A stretch of 64,000 nucleotides of DNA from Streptomyces sp. KMM 9044 (GCF_024701375.2 NZ_CP113910.1:5890001-5954000); one strand, 5' to 3'; numbered from the stretch's first letter, positions 51,699-60,315 are shown. Notes: generated by a model from the letters alone, not told the origin. Translations and numbers: made by a program.

Positions 51699-52967
51699 TC
51701 AGGCGGTCGTGACCTCGACCGCCGCCAGGTTCCTCTTGCCCCGGCGCAGCACCAGCCAGCGGCCGTGCAGCAGGTCCTCCTCCGCGGGGACGGTGTCCTC
51801 GGCGGTGACCTTGACGTTGTTCACGTAGGCACCGCCCTCCTTCACCGTGCGCCGTGCGGCCGACTTGCTGGGCACCAGGCCGACCTCCGCGAACAGGTCG
51901 ACGGCCGGGCCGAGCCCGGCGACCCGGACGTGCGGCACCTCCGAGAGGGCCGCCGCCAGCGTCCGCTCGTCCAGCTCCGCCAGCTCGCCCTGGCCGAACA
52001 GCGCCTTCGACGCGGCGATCACGGCGGCCGTCTGGCCGGCGCCGTGCACCAGTGTTGTCAGCTCCTCTGCCAGGGCGCGCTGTGCGGCGCGCGCCTGTGG
52101 ACGCTCCGCCGTCTGGGCCTCCAGCGCCTCCAGCTCCTCGCGGGACCTGAAGGACAGAATGCGCAGGTACGTCGAGATGTCCCGGTCGTCGACGTTCAGC
52201 CAGAACTGGTAGAACGCGTACGGCGTGGTCATCTCCGGGTCGAGCCAGACGGCCCCGCCCTCGGTCTTGCCGAACTTGGTGCCGTCCGCCTTCGTCATCA
52301 GCGGCGTCGCCAGCGCGTGCGCCTCGGCGTGCGGCTCCAGGCGGTGGATCAGGTCGAGCCCGGCCGTGAGGTTGCCCCACTGGTCGCTGCCGCCCTGCTG
52401 GAGCGTGCAGCCGTAGCGCCGGTACAGCTGGAGGAAGTCCATGCCCTGCAGGAGCTGGTAGCTGAACTCCGTGTAACTGATGCCCTCGGAGGACTCCAGC
52501 CGCCGCGCGACGGAGTCCTTCGTCAGCATCCTGTTGACGCGGAAGTGCTTGCCGATGTCCCGCAGGAACTCGATCGCGGACAGGTTCTGCGTCCAGTCGA
52601 GGTTGTTGACCATGACCGCCGCGTTCTCGCCCTCGAAGGACAGGAACGGCTCGATCTGGCCACGCAGCCGGTCCACCCAGCCGGACACCGTCTCCGGGTC
52701 GTTCAGCGTGCGCTCCGCCGTCGGACGGGGGTCGCCGATCAGGCCCGTGGCGCCGCCGACCAGCGCCAACGGCCGGTGCCCGGCCTGCTGGAGCCGACGC
52801 ACCGTGAGCACCTGCACCAGATGTCCGACGTGCAGTGACGGCGCGGTCGGGTCGAAGCCGCAATAGAACGTGACAGGACCGTCCGCGAGCGCCTTGCGCA
52901 AGGCGTCCTCGTCGGTGGACAGGGCGAACAGCCCGCGCCACTTCAGCTCGTCGACGATGTCCGTCAC
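51699..52967 (-). CDS. tyrS: Tyrosyl-tRNA synthetase
   Basis: 422-residue class I synthetase. HIGH-type motif in [19 protein letters not shown]; tyrosine-site segment [18 protein letters not shown] and [12 protein letters not shown]; the KMSKS-equivalent is [10 protein letters not shown]-terminal S4-like RNA-binding domain begins near 355 ([21 protein letters not shown]). GTG/ATG choice: ATG-type start at 52967 as read, 49 bp after tldE. No T-box leader is visible. Confidence 0.95.
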   Translation of the reverse strand: MTDIVDELKWRGLFALSTDEDALRKALADGPVTFYCGFDPTAPSLHVGHLVQVLTVRRLQQAGHRPLALVGGATGLIGDPRPTAERTLNDPETVSGWVDRLRGQIEPFLSFEGENAAVMVNNLDWTQNLSAIEFLRDIGKHFRVNRMLTKDSVARRLESSEGISYTEFSYQLLQGMDFLQLYRRYGCTLQQGGSDQWGNLTAGLDLIHRLEPHAEAHALATPLMTKADGTKFGKTEGGAVWLDPEMTTPYAFYQFWLNVDDRDISTYLRILSFRSREELEALEAQTAERPQARAAQRALAEELTTLVHGAGQTAAVIAASKALFGQGELAELDERTLAAALSEVPHVRVAGLGPAVDLFAEVGLVPSKSAARRTVKEGGAYVNNVKVTAEDTVPAEEDLLHGRWLVLRRGKRNLAAVEVTTA

Positions 52968-53016
52968 GGTTCTCGCGTCTCCTCGGTGCTGCTTCGGTTT
53001 CCGAACGCCTACGAGG

Positions 53017-54420
53017 CTATACGCCCTGGCTGACGGAACTCATATTGAATTCGGGGACCCGCAGCGCGGGCATCGCGGCCCTGGTGAACCAGTCGCCCCA
53101 CTCCCTGGGCAGCGTCTTCTCCGTACGCCCCGCCTCCGTGACCCGGCCCAGCAGGTCCACCGGCGACTCGTTGAACCGGAAGTTGTTGACCTCGCCGACG
53201 ACCTCGCCGTTCTCGACGAGGTAGACACCGTCCCGGGTCAGCCCGGTGAGCAGCAGGGTCGCCGGGTCCACCTCGCGGATGTACCACAGACAGGTCAGCA
53301 GCAGGCAGGGCCCACGGTGCTCCGTGGCCGCGACCATCTCCTCCAGGGAGCGCTCGCCGCCGCCGTCCAGGATCAGGTTGTCGATCGCCGGCGCCACCGG
53401 CAGCCCGCTGAGGCCCGCGCTGTGCCTGCTGGTGGTCAGCCGGTGCAGCACACCGTCGCGTACCCAGTCGGTGGCGCTCAGCGGCAGCCCGTTGTCGAAC
53501 ACGGACTGGTCGCCCCCGGAGGAGTGCGCGATCACGAACGGGGCCGACTCCAGCCCCGGCTCGGTGGGGTCGCTGCGCAGGCTCAGCGGCAGCCCGGTCA
53601 GCCGCTCGCCGACCCGGGTGCCGCCGCCCGGCTTGGAGAACACCGTGCGGCCCTCGGTCGCGTCCCGGCCGGAGGCCGACCACAGCTGGTAGATCAGCAG
53701 GTCCGCGACGGCGGTCGGCGGCAGCAGCGTCTCGTACCGGCCGGCGGGCAGCTCGAGCCGCCGCTCGGCCCAGCCCAGCCGCATGGCCAGCTCGGCGTCG
53801 AGCGCCGCCGGGTCGACGTCCTTGAAGTCCCGCGTGGAGCGGCCCGCCCACGCCGAGCGGGTACGGTCCGGCGACTTGGCGTTGAGCTCCAGCGTTCCGC
53901 CCGGCTGGTCGTGCCGCAGCCGCAGTCCCGTGGATGTGCCGAGATAGCTGGACACCAGCTCGTGGCTGGCGAAGCCGTACAACTCCCGCCCGCCCGCACG
54001 CGCGCGTGCGAACGCCTCCCCGAGCGCCGGCGCGAAGTCGGTGAACACGGCGGACGACGTCTCCGTGGGCGCCTCGGCGAACCCGGGGGACTCGGCCACG
54101 CCCGTGACCAGCGGCTGGGCGTCCTCGGCGGGGCCGGCACCCCGCGCGGCGGCCTCGGCGGCCCGCACCAGGGGCTCCAGTTCGTCGACCGTCACCGCGG
54201 ACCGGGACACCACGCCGGACGCGGTGCCCTCCCGGCCGTCCACGGTGGCCATGACGGTGAGCGTGCGCCCGCGCGTGACACCGTTCGTGGTGAGCGAGTT
54301 GCCCGCCCAGCGCAGATGGGCGCTCGACTGCTCGTCGGCGATCACGACACAGCCGTCGGCCCGGGACAGCGCGAGAGCGCGCTCGACGATCTCGTACGGC
54401 TTGCTGGTGCGCGCGCTCAT
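53017..54420 (-). CDS. tldE: TldE/PmbA family metallopeptidase subunit
   Basis: 467 residues. Begins [21 protein letters not shown] and has the PmbA-type order [14 protein letters not shown] strand, [32 protein letters not shown] and the end [18 protein letters not shown]. Lacks the HExxxH of TldD, as expected for the E subunit. TldD/TldE act together to trim small peptides and are needed for some peptide natural products and antitoxin breakdown. The ATG at 54420 overlaps the stop of a 29-codon ORF in the tldD-tldE junction. Confidence 0.9.
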   Translation of the reverse strand: MSARTSKPYEIVERALALSRADGCVVIADEQSSAHLRWAGNSLTTNGVTRGRTLTVMATVDGREGTASGVVSRSAVTVDELEPLVRAAEAAARGAGPAEDAQPLVTGVAESPGFAEAPTETSSAVFTDFAPALGEAFARARAGGRELYGFASHELVSSYLGTSTGLRLRHDQPGGTLELNAKSPDRTRSAWAGRSTRDFKDVDPAALDAELAMRLGWAERRLELPAGRYETLLPPTAVADLLIYQLWSASGRDATEGRTVFSKPGGGTRVGERLTGLPLSLRSDPTEPGLESAPFVIAHSSGGDQSVFDNGLPLSATDWVRDGVLHRLTTSRHSAGLSGLPVAPAIDNLILDGGGERSLEEMVAATEHRGPCLLLTCLWYIREVDPATLLLTGLTRDGVYLVENGEVVGEVNNFRFNESPVDLLGRVTEAGRTEKTLPREWGDWFTRAAMPALRVPEFNMSSVSQGV

Positions 54421-54532
54421 CGACCCGCCTCCTGCGTGGTGTTCAGGCTGTGCTGTCCCGGGGGGCGTCCCCCGGACCCCCGGCCGAGTGCGACACTGCC
54501 CCTCATCGACCCGCCTCCTGCGTGGTGTTCAG
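54416..54532. repeat. 31-bp direct repeat flanking a short palindromic spacer between tldD and tldE
   Basis: The same 31 bases occur at 54416-54446 and 54502-54532 (period 86 bp). The repeat holds the last tldD codons, a ribosome-binding site (AGGAGGCGGG on the minus strand) and a start codon. The 55-bp spacer contains CCGGGGG/CCCCCGG pairing around GCGT. Confidence 0.95.
54417..54506 (-). CDS. 29-codon bridging ORF between tldD and tldE
   Basis: ATG at 54506 overlaps the tldD stop (ATGA), and the TGA at 54417-54419 overlaps the tldE ATG in the same way. The peptide ends NTTQEAGR, exactly like TldD, because the DNA is duplicated. It probably has no function of its own, but would let ribosomes run from tldD to tldE without release. 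Confidence 0.35.
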   Translation of the reverse strand: MRGSVALGRGSGGRPPGQHSLNTTQEAGR

Positions 54533-56026
54533 AATGTTCACGCCCTTGAAGAGGGCGGACGGGCAGCCGTGCGAGACCGCCGCGATCTGCCCCGGCTGGG
54601 CCTTGCCACAGTTGAAGGCGCCGCCGAGGACATAGGTCTGCGGGCCGCCGACCGCCGCCATGGAGCCCCAGAAGTCGGTGGTCGTGGCCTGGTAGGCGAC
54701 GTCCCGCAGCTGTCCCGCCAGCCGACCGTTCTCGATCCGGTGGAAACGCTGCCCGGTGAACTGGAAGTTGTAGCGCTGCATGTCGATGCTCCACGACCGG
54801 TCACCGACGACGTAGACACCCCGCTCCACGCCCTCGACCAGATCCTCGGTCGACATTCCGGCCGGATCCGGCCGCAGTGACACGTTGGCCATGCGCTGCA
54901 CCGGCACATGCCCGGAGGAGTCCGCGAACGCGCACCCGTTGGACCGTTCGAACCCGGTCAGCCTCGCGATCCGCCGGTCCAGCTGGTAGCCGACCAGCGT
55001 CCCGTCCCTCACCAGGTCCCAGGACTGCGCCTCGACGCCCTCGTCGTCGTACCCGACGGTCGCCAGTCCGTGCTCGGCGGTGCGGTCGCCCGTGACGTTC
55101 ATCAGCTCGGAGCCGTAGCGCAGCGTGCCGAGCCGGTCGAAGGTGGCGAAGGAGGTGCCGGCGTAGGCGGCCTCGTAGCCGAGGGCCCGGTCCAGCTCGG
55201 TGGCGTGCCCGATGGACTCGTGGATGGTCAGCCACAGGTTGGACGGGTCCACGACCAGGTCGTACAGGCCCGGCTCGACGCTCGGCGCGCGCATCTTCTC
55301 GGCCAGCAGCCCGGGAATCCGCTCCAGCTCGTCGTCCCAGTCCCAGCCGGTGCCCGTCAGGTACTCCCAGCCACGCCCCACGGGCGGCGCGAGGGTGCGC
55401 ATGGAGTCGAACTCACCGCTCGACTCGTCCACGGACACCGCCGTGAACACGGGGTGGAGCCGCACCCGCTGCTGCGTGGTGACAGTCCCCGCGGTGTCGG
55501 CGTAGAACTTGTTCTCGTGCACGGTGAGCAGTGAGGCGTCCACGTGGTCCACCCCGCGCGCCGCCAGCAGCCGCGCGCTCCACTCGGCCAGCAGCCCGGC
55601 CTTCTCCGCGTCGGGTACCTCGAAGGGGTCGAGGTCGTACGACGACACCCAGGTCCGTTCGGCGTGCACCGGCTCGTCCGCGAGCTCGACCCGCTCCTTC
55701 GACCCCGCCGCCCTGATCACCCGGGCGGACAGTTTCGCCATCGCCACGGCCTGCGAGGCGACCTTGGCGGCTGCGTCCGGGGTGAGATCCACGCCGGACG
55801 CGAAACCCCACGTCCCGCCGTGCACCACGCGCACCGCGTACCCCAGGTCGGTGGTGTCCGACGACCCGGCCGGCTTGGCGTCCCGCAGCCGCCAGGACGC
55901 GTCACGCACCCGCTCCAGCCGGAAATCCGCGTGTTCCGCACCGAGCGACCGCGCCCGCGCGAGCGCGGCGTCGGCGAGAGGGCGCAGGGGGAGCGTCAGA
56001 AAGGACTGATCGACTTCATGGGGCAC
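54503..56026 (-). CDS. tldD: TldD family metallopeptidase
   Basis: 507 residues. The zinc motif HESIGHATELDRALGYEAA is clear, followed by GLATVGYDDEGVEAQSWDLVRDG and the VGDRSWSIDMQRYNFQFTGQ stretch. Partner of TldE in a cytoplasmic peptidase. GTG at 56026 begins PHEVDQSFLTLPLRPLADAAL; upstream codons in the open frame have no support. The 3' end carries a 31-bp segment duplicated just before tldE. Confidence 0.92.
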   Translation of the reverse strand: MPHEVDQSFLTLPLRPLADAALARARSLGAEHADFRLERVRDASWRLRDAKPAGSSDTTDLGYAVRVVHGGTWGFASGVDLTPDAAAKVASQAVAMAKLSARVIRAAGSKERVELADEPVHAERTWVSSYDLDPFEVPDAEKAGLLAEWSARLLAARGVDHVDASLLTVHENKFYADTAGTVTTQQRVRLHPVFTAVSVDESSGEFDSMRTLAPPVGRGWEYLTGTGWDWDDELERIPGLLAEKMRAPSVEPGLYDLVVDPSNLWLTIHESIGHATELDRALGYEAAYAGTSFATFDRLGTLRYGSELMNVTGDRTAEHGLATVGYDDEGVEAQSWDLVRDGTLVGYQLDRRIARLTGFERSNGCAFADSSGHVPVQRMANVSLRPDPAGMSTEDLVEGVERGVYVVGDRSWSIDMQRYNFQFTGQRFHRIENGRLAGQLRDVAYQATTTDFWGSMAAVGGPQTYVLGGAFNCGKAQPGQIAAVSHGCPSALFKGVNILNTTQEAGR

Positions 56027-56124
56027 AGCTGGGAGATCCCTTCGGGCGCTTGCCTGTGGTGACCGTCGGAGGCAGTGAACCATGTCCCGCTCCCCTGGCT
56101 CCTCCGGAAAGGCTGGTGGCGCAG

Positions 56125-56169
56125 ATCAGCGGGCGGGTACGGGAACAACTCCCGTACCCGCCCGCTGAT
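56125..56169 (-). terminator. Very strong hairpin after the DUF397 gene
   Basis: Twenty perfect base pairs: 56125-56144 with 56150-56169 around a 5-nt loop, ACAAC. It lies 19 bp past the DUF397 stop, in front of tldD; it could act in both directions. The longest perfect stem I see in the window. Confidence 0.8.
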
Positions 56170-56187
56170 ACCACGTACGACGCGAAC

Positions 56188-56388
56188 TCAGCCGTCCGGA
56201 GACGCGTCGGCCGCGAGCGCCGCGAACGCCGCCCAGGCGGTCGGTGCGACGACGAGTGGACGGACGCGCTTGTCCTTGGAGCCACGGATGCGGACGGCCT
56301 CGGGGCACACGGCGACCTCGACGCAGTTGTCACCCTCGCCCCCGCTGTAGCTGCTCTTGAACCAGCGCAGCTGATCAGTGGTGCTCAT
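56188..56388 (-). CDS. DUF397 domain protein
   Basis: 66 residues, LRWFKSSYSGGEGDNCVEVA followed by VRIRGSKDKRVRPLVVAPTAWAAFAAL: the standard DUF397 sequence. These small proteins normally form a pair with an XRE-type helix-turn-helix regulator encoded just upstream and lie near an anti-sigma-like ATPase gene, and act in developmental control. Here the regulator gene is missing: the next DNA upstream is a decayed ATPase fragment on the other strand. Confidence 0.9.
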   Translation of the reverse strand: MSTTDQLRWFKSSYSGGEGDNCVEVAVCPEAVRIRGSKDKRVRPLVVAPTAWAAFAALAADASPDG

Positions 56389-56419
56389 CGTGCTCCTCGC
56401 ATCTGTTCCAGCAGGCTCA

Positions 56420-56653
56420 CGGCAGCCCGGCCTCCGCCACCGTCGCCCTTGTCGTGGCCGAACGCGCCGCCAACGCGGTCCTCCCCGGGCGCGACTTCGG
56501 GCTGCGGCTCACCTGCGACCGGACCGCGGGACTCGTCCGTGTCGAGATGGCCGACGCCCATCCGGCGCACCCGGAGCTCCCCGAACCGGCGGGCCGGCCC
56601 GCCGCGGACACCGAAGGCGGAATGCAGGTACCTTCACAGGTTATGCACCCATA
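56420..56653 (+). pseudogene. Remnant of an anti-sigma-like ATPase (HATPase) gene
   Basis: The translation ATVALVVAERAANAV followed by LPGRDFGLRLTCD and LVRVEMADAHPAHPELPEP matches the middle of small RsbW/SpoIIAB-like ATPases common in streptomycetes. The N-box is damaged: the usual His-Gly after AANAV is deleted. The N-terminal third and the C-terminal nucleotide-site region are absent. No start codon fits a full-length protein. Confidence 0.6.
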
Positions 56654-56656
56654 ACC
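56639..56656. promoter_or_regulatory. Palindrome upstream of the toxin-antitoxin pair
   Basis: GGTTATG (56639-56645) and CATAACC (56650-56656) are perfect inverted repeats around four bases, 31 bp before the first recognisable antitoxin codon. Antitoxins of this type repress their own operon by binding such sites. Confidence 0.5.
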
Positions 56657-56686
56657 CGGCTGCCGTGAGAGGAGTGCGGTGCGGGC

Positions 56687-56965
56687 ACCATCTCCGTCCG
56701 GGAGTTCTCGTACAACCCCAGCGCGGTCTTCGCCCGGGTCGAGAAGGGCGAGGCGATCGAGGGCACCCGGCACGGCAACGTGACCGCGGTCCTGTCCCCG
56801 GCCGGCGGCCCCATGGAGCGGTACGCGCACCTGGTGGCGCAGGGGAGGGTCAAGCTGAAGCCGGTCACCACCGCCGACCGGCATGACATGCCGCACCCCG
56901 AGGTGGCGGAGGACGCCGGCCCTCGGGCGCTGCTGCTGGCCGAGTGCGAAGAGGACGACCGTTGA
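56687..56965 (+). CDS. Phd/YefM-type antitoxin (start codon unclear)
   Basis: From 56687 the frame reads TISVREFSYNPSAVFARVEKGE then GTRHGNVTAVLSPAGG, the usual start of a Phd/YefM antitoxin, and ends LLLAECEEDDR before the toxin. No ATG or GTG lies in frame between the previous stop (56666-56668) and this homology: a nearby GTG at 56679 is out of frame. Either a frameshift removed the start, or a rare start is used; the first in-frame GTG is at 56780 and would drop the DNA-binding part. The stop overlaps the toxin start. Confidence 0.65.
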   Translation, partial: TISVREFSYNPSAVFARVEKGEAIEGTRHGNVTAVLSPAGGPMERYAHLVAQGRVKLKPVTTADRHDMPHPEVAEDAGPRALLLAECEEDDR

Positions 56966-57366
56966 CCTACGTGGACACCTCGGCGCTGGTCACACGGATG
57001 ACCCGGCGCAACCACGGGGGAGCGTTGGACGCCTCCCCTCAGCAGCGGGTCACGGAGCCGCTCGCCACGAGCACGCCCTGCTTCACGGAGACCGTACGAA
57101 CCCTGGACCTCATGGAGCACTTTCCCAAGGCCATGGAGGCCATGGAGGCCATGGACGCCCGGATCACCGAGGTCCTCCTCGCCCGCGAGGTGCGCGACGG
57201 AGCCGCCTTGCTGGTCGGACGCCTGAGGGTGCTGGACGCGGTCCACGCGGCCGGCGCGCTCTCGCCGCGGGACGGCCCGACCGCCCTGGTGACCTACGAC
57301 CGCGGGATGCTCGAGACCGCTCGCGCCGAAGGACCGTCCGCTCACGCACCCGGTACGGCGGACTGA
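56962..57366 (+). CDS. VapC-like PIN domain toxin
   Basis: 134 residues from a TTG start at 56962 overlapping the antitoxin stop (TTGA). All PIN acidic residues appear present: Asp5 in TYVDTSAL, Glu43 in CFTETV, Asp92 in RVLDAVHAAGAL, Asp113 in VTYDRGM, which would make an RNA-cleaving site. A short 9-bp repeat (ATGGAGGCC-like, encoding MEAMEAMDA) lies in the middle. If the antitoxin is damaged, the toxin should be weak or silent to be tolerated. Confidence 0.78.
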   Translation: MTYVDTSALVTRMTRRNHGGALDASPQQRVTEPLATSTPCFTETVRTLDLMEHFPKAMEAMEAMDARITEVLLAREVRDGAALLVGRLRVLDAVHAAGALSPRDGPTALVTYDRGMLETARAEGPSAHAPGTAD

Positions 57367-57389
57367 GAACCGGGCGTTTCTGTAGGGAT

Positions 57390-57419
57390 CCGACAGTGGG
57401 GCCCATCGGCCACTGTCGG
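57390..57419. terminator. 10-bp inverted repeat between vapC and fabG
   Basis: CCGACAGTGG (57390-57399) and CCACTGTCGG (57410-57419) with a 10-nt loop, 23 bp beyond the toxin stop and 95 bp before fabG. It may end toxin transcription or be a regulator site for the fab genes. Confidence 0.5.
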
Positions 57420-57514
57420 TGCCCCAATGTCCTTCGATGCGCTCCGACCGATAGGTTTTCGGGGAAGGCGCCTGTGCCGCAGGGGCTCCAGACCGCTATC
57501 GAAAGGGTGATCCG

Positions 57515-58219
57515 TTGAGCCGCTCGGTTCTCGTCACCGGAGGCAACCGGGGCATCGGCCTCGCCATCGCCCGCGCGTTCGCCGATGCCGGTGACAAGGT
57601 CGCGATCACGTACCGCTCGGGGGAGCCGCCCAAGGGCTTCCTCGCCGTCAAGTGCGACATCACCGACTCCGAGCAGGTGGAGCAGGCCTACAAGGAGATC
57701 GAGGCCCAGCACGGCCCGGTCGAGGTGCTCGTCGCCAATGCCGGCATCACCAAGGACCAGCTCCTGATGCGCATGTCCGAGGAGGACTTCACCTCGGTCG
57801 TCGACACCAACCTCACCGGCACCTTCCGAATCGTCAAGCGCGCCAACCGCGCCATGCTGCGTGCCCGTAAGGGCCGGGTCGTCCTGATCTCCTCGGTGGT
57901 GGGCCTGGCCGGCCAGGCGGGGCAGGCGAACTACGCCGCGTCCAAGGCCGGCCTGGTCGGCTTCGCGCGCTCCCTCGCCCGTGAGCTGGGCTCGCGCAAC
58001 ATCACGTTCAACGTCGTCGCGCCGGGCTTCGTCGACACCGACATGACCAAGGTGCTCACCGACGAGCAGCGGGCGGGCATCGTGTCGCAGGTGCCGCTCG
58101 GCCGGTACGCGCAGCCCGAGGAGATCGCCGCCGCGGTGCGGTTCCTCGCCTCGGACGAGGCCTCGTACATCACTGGAGCCGTCATTCCCGTTGACGGCGG
58201 ACTGGGAATGGGTCACTGA
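57515..58219 (+). CDS. fabG: 3-oxoacyl-ACP reductase
   Basis: 234-residue SDR of fatty-acid synthesis. TGGNRGIGLAIA (9-20) binds NADPH; NAGITKDQLLMRMSEEDF is FabG-specific; the catalytic Ser is in ISSVVGLAGQAGQANYAASKAG with the YxxxK pair; end ITGAVIPVDGGLGMGH. Starts with TTG at 57515 with GAAAGGG upstream. Followed after 5 bp by fabI, so both reductive steps of the elongation cycle are co-expressed. Confidence 0.93.
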   Translation: MSRSVLVTGGNRGIGLAIARAFADAGDKVAITYRSGEPPKGFLAVKCDITDSEQVEQAYKEIEAQHGPVEVLVANAGITKDQLLMRMSEEDFTSVVDTNLTGTFRIVKRANRAMLRARKGRVVLISSVVGLAGQAGQANYAASKAGLVGFARSLARELGSRNITFNVVAPGFVDTDMTKVLTDEQRAGIVSQVPLGRYAQPEEIAAAVRFLASDEASYITGAVIPVDGGLGMGH

Positions 58220-58224
58220 ACGAC

Positions 58225-58992
58225 ATGAGCGGAATTCTCGAGGGCAAGCGCGTCCTGATCACCGGCGTGCTGATGGAATCCTCCATCGCCTTCCACACGG
58301 CCCGGCTGGCCCAGGAACAGGGCGCCGAGATCATCCTGACCGCGTTCCCGCGGCCCACGCTGACCGAGCGCATCGCCAGGAAGCTCCCCAAGCCCACCAA
58401 GGTCATCGAGCTCGACGTGACCAACGAGGAGCACCTGGGCCGTCTCGCGGACGTCGTGGGCGAGGAGCTCGGCGGCCTCGACGGCGTCGTGCACTCCATC
58501 GGCTTCGCGCCGCAGGACGCGCTGGGCGGCAACTTCCTCAACACGCCGTTCGAGTCGGTCGCCACGGCCATGCACGTCTCGGCGTTCTCCCTGAAGTCGC
58601 TGACCATGGCCTGCCTCCCGTTGATGCAGAACGGCGGCTCGGTCGTCGGTCTCACCTTCGACGCGCAGTACGCCTGGCCGCAGTACGACTGGATGGGCCC
58701 GGCCAAGGCCGCCCTGGAGGCGACCAGCCGCTACATGGCGCGTGACCTGGGCAAGCAGAACATCCGCTGCAACCTGATCTCGGCGGGCCCGATCGGCTCC
58801 ATGGCCGCCAAGTCCATCCCGGGCTTCGGCGAGCTGGCCTCGGTGTGGGACCACCGGGCCCCGCTGGAGTGGGACCTGAAGGACCCGGAGCCGGCCGGCC
58901 GCGGGGTCGTCGCCCTGCTGAGCGACTGGTTCCCGAAGACCACGGGCGAGATCGTCCACGTGGACGGCGGGCTGCACGCCGTCGGCGCGTAG
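58225..58992 (+). CDS. fabI: Enoyl-ACP reductase (NADH)
   Basis: 255 residues. ITGVLMESSIAFHTARLAQEQGA is the FabI/InhA cofactor region, VVHSIGFAPQDALGG follows, and the Tyr-x6-Lys active site is in YDWMGPAKAALEATSRYMA. It carries out the last reduction in fatty-acid elongation and is the target class of triclosan and isoniazid. ATG at 58225, directly behind fabG. An 11-bp hairpin follows. Confidence 0.95.
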   Translation: MSGILEGKRVLITGVLMESSIAFHTARLAQEQGAEIILTAFPRPTLTERIARKLPKPTKVIELDVTNEEHLGRLADVVGEELGGLDGVVHSIGFAPQDALGGNFLNTPFESVATAMHVSAFSLKSLTMACLPLMQNGGSVVGLTFDAQYAWPQYDWMGPAKAALEATSRYMARDLGKQNIRCNLISAGPIGSMAAKSIPGFGELASVWDHRAPLEWDLKDPEPAGRGVVALLSDWFPKTTGEIVHVDGGLHAVGA

Positions 58993-59019
58993 CACCCGGG
59001 AGCGGCCCCCTCAGAGGTC

Positions 59020-59058
59020 GCCGAGGGCCCGTACCCGTGAGGGGTGAGGGCCCTCGGC
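59020..59058 (+). terminator. Terminator after fabI
   Basis: GCCGAGGGCCC (59020-59030) pairs with GGGCCCTCGGC (59048-59058), loop 17 nt, starting 28 bp after the fabI stop. Confidence 0.65.
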
Positions 59059-59172
59059 CGTGTCACCCGGCCGGCTCAGCACAGCGGGCGGGATCCGGCG
59101 GAAACAGGGCATTGTGAAGTACGCGTCCGCCGCGTGATCCCCCCTCCCCAGCACGGCCGAGGAGGCCCCCTT

Positions 59173-59592
59173 GTGCGCTTCTACCGCCTGGCCTCGATGA
59201 CCGTCGCCGTCGCCGCGGGCGTCGGACTCGTGCCGATCCTGTCGTGCGACGCGATGCCGTACGACGCGATGCCGTACGACGCGATGCCGCACGCGCACGT
59301 GCACCCTGCCGACGTGGGGTCGGGCGACGCCGGGTCGAAGGACGCGGCGGCCGACGATCCGTTCGGTGCCGCCTGCCGCATCGGGGTCGACGGGTCCTGG
59401 GTGACCGCGTACTGCCACAACCCCTATCCGGACACCGACCACGTACGCCTGCACATCGAGTGCCTCCGCTGGTGGGACCTCGACAGCGACAGCCCCCCGG
59501 TGGCCGCCGGACCCGCACAGACCGTACGGCTCGCCGGACGCTGCTGGGACGAGGTCGGGACGGCGTGGATCAGCCACCGGAAGGCGGGCTGA
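59173..59592 (+). CDS. Putative lipoprotein with tandem DAMPY repeat
   Basis: 139 residues. N-terminal hydrophobic signal (VAVAAGVGLVPILSC) with lipobox-like ILSC, so Cys25 may be lipidated. Directly after it a 15-bp tandem repeat gives DAMPYDAMPYDAMPH. The C-terminal part has Cys residues in CRIGVDGSWVTAYC, IECLRW and GRCWDEV, which could form two disulfides in a small extracellular domain. No known family recognised. GTG at 59173. Confidence 0.65.
   Translation: MRFYRLASMTVAVAAGVGLVPILSCDAMPYDAMPYDAMPHAHVHPADVGSGDAGSKDAAADDPFGAACRIGVDGSWVTAYCHNPYPDTDHVRLHIECLRWWDLDSDSPPVAAGPAQTVRLAGRCWDEVGTAWISHRKAG
59248..59292 (+). repeat. 15-bp tandem repeat, 3 copies
   Basis: GACGCGATGCCGTAC at 59248-59262 and 59263-59277, and a third copy at 59278-59292 with one change. 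In frame within the lipoprotein gene. Confidence 0.9.
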
Positions 59593-60262
59593 CGCGCCCC
59601 GGACGGCACACGAACGGGTAGGCGGCGGCCTCCTCGGCCGCCGTCGCCGCGTCACCCGCGCGGATCGCCTCCAGCAGCCGCGCGTGGTCCATGTGCGTCT
59701 CGGGGGTCAGCTCCTGGCCCACGTCGTCGCGCAGCCGGTCCCGCAGCACCTCGCTCAGGTCCGCGTACAGGGCGATCAGCACATCGTTGTGGGACGCGGC
59801 CACGACGGCGAGGTGGAAGGTGGAGTCCGCCGCCACGAACGGTTCCGCCGCACCCGACGCCCAGGCCTCCTCGCGGCGCAGCAGCAGCGTGTCGAGCTGC
59901 CTGAGGTCCTTCCCGGTGCGCCGCCGGGCGGCCAGCCGCGCCGCGGACGCCTCCAGGGTGGAGCGCAGTTCCGCGATGTGCCCGGGGTCGGCGTCGGCGA
60001 AGCGGCGGTGCATCACACCGGCCAGCTCGCTCGTGGCGACGACATACGTGCCCGAGCCCTGGCGGATGGCCAGCAGCCCGTTGTGCGCCAGCGCGCGGAC
60101 GGCCTCGCGGACCGTGTTACGGGCCACCCCCAGCTGCTCGACCAGCTCAGGCTCGGTCGGAATACGGGAGCCGACCGGCCACTCGCCCGAGGAGATCTGG
60201 GCGCGCAGAGCGGCGATGACCTGCTCGGACAGTGCGGAACGACGGAGATGGCTCAGGGGCAT
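59570..60262 (-). CDS. GntR-family regulator with FadR-type (FCD) domain
   Basis: 230 residues. Winged helix LSEQVIAALRAQISSG, PTEPELVEQLGVARNTVREAVRAL, IRQGSGTYVV; then an all-helical FCD domain with FHLAVVAASHNDVL and HARLLEAIRAGDAATA, which holds the metal/effector histidines. ATG at 60262 has GAAGG upstream. It is divergent from the MFS gene with palindrome AATCATCCCATGATT in between, so it probably represses that gene. Its last codons run into a tail (CRPGRVSPPSGG) overlapping the 3' end of the lipoprotein gene by 23 bp. Confidence 0.88.
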   Translation of the reverse strand: MPLSHLRRSALSEQVIAALRAQISSGEWPVGSRIPTEPELVEQLGVARNTVREAVRALAHNGLLAIRQGSGTYVVATSELAGVMHRRFADADPGHIAELRSTLEASAARLAARRRTGKDLRQLDTLLLRREEAWASGAAEPFVAADSTFHLAVVAASHNDVLIALYADLSEVLRDRLRDDVGQELTPETHMDHARLLEAIRAGDAATAAEEAAAYPFVCRPGRVSPPSGG

Positions 60263-60315
60263 GACACACCTTCGCACGATGGAGACCTCGGGCGCCGTCT
60301 CGGACATGGACAACC

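Noticed and set aside
52968..53016. T-box leader for tyrS
   Set aside because: The gap before tyrS is only 49 bp and lacks the T-box consensus and a specifier stem.
59300..59600. Overlap of the GntR gene end with the lipoprotein gene as a sign of error
   Set aside because: The 23-bp convergent overlap is small and both reading frames are otherwise well supported.
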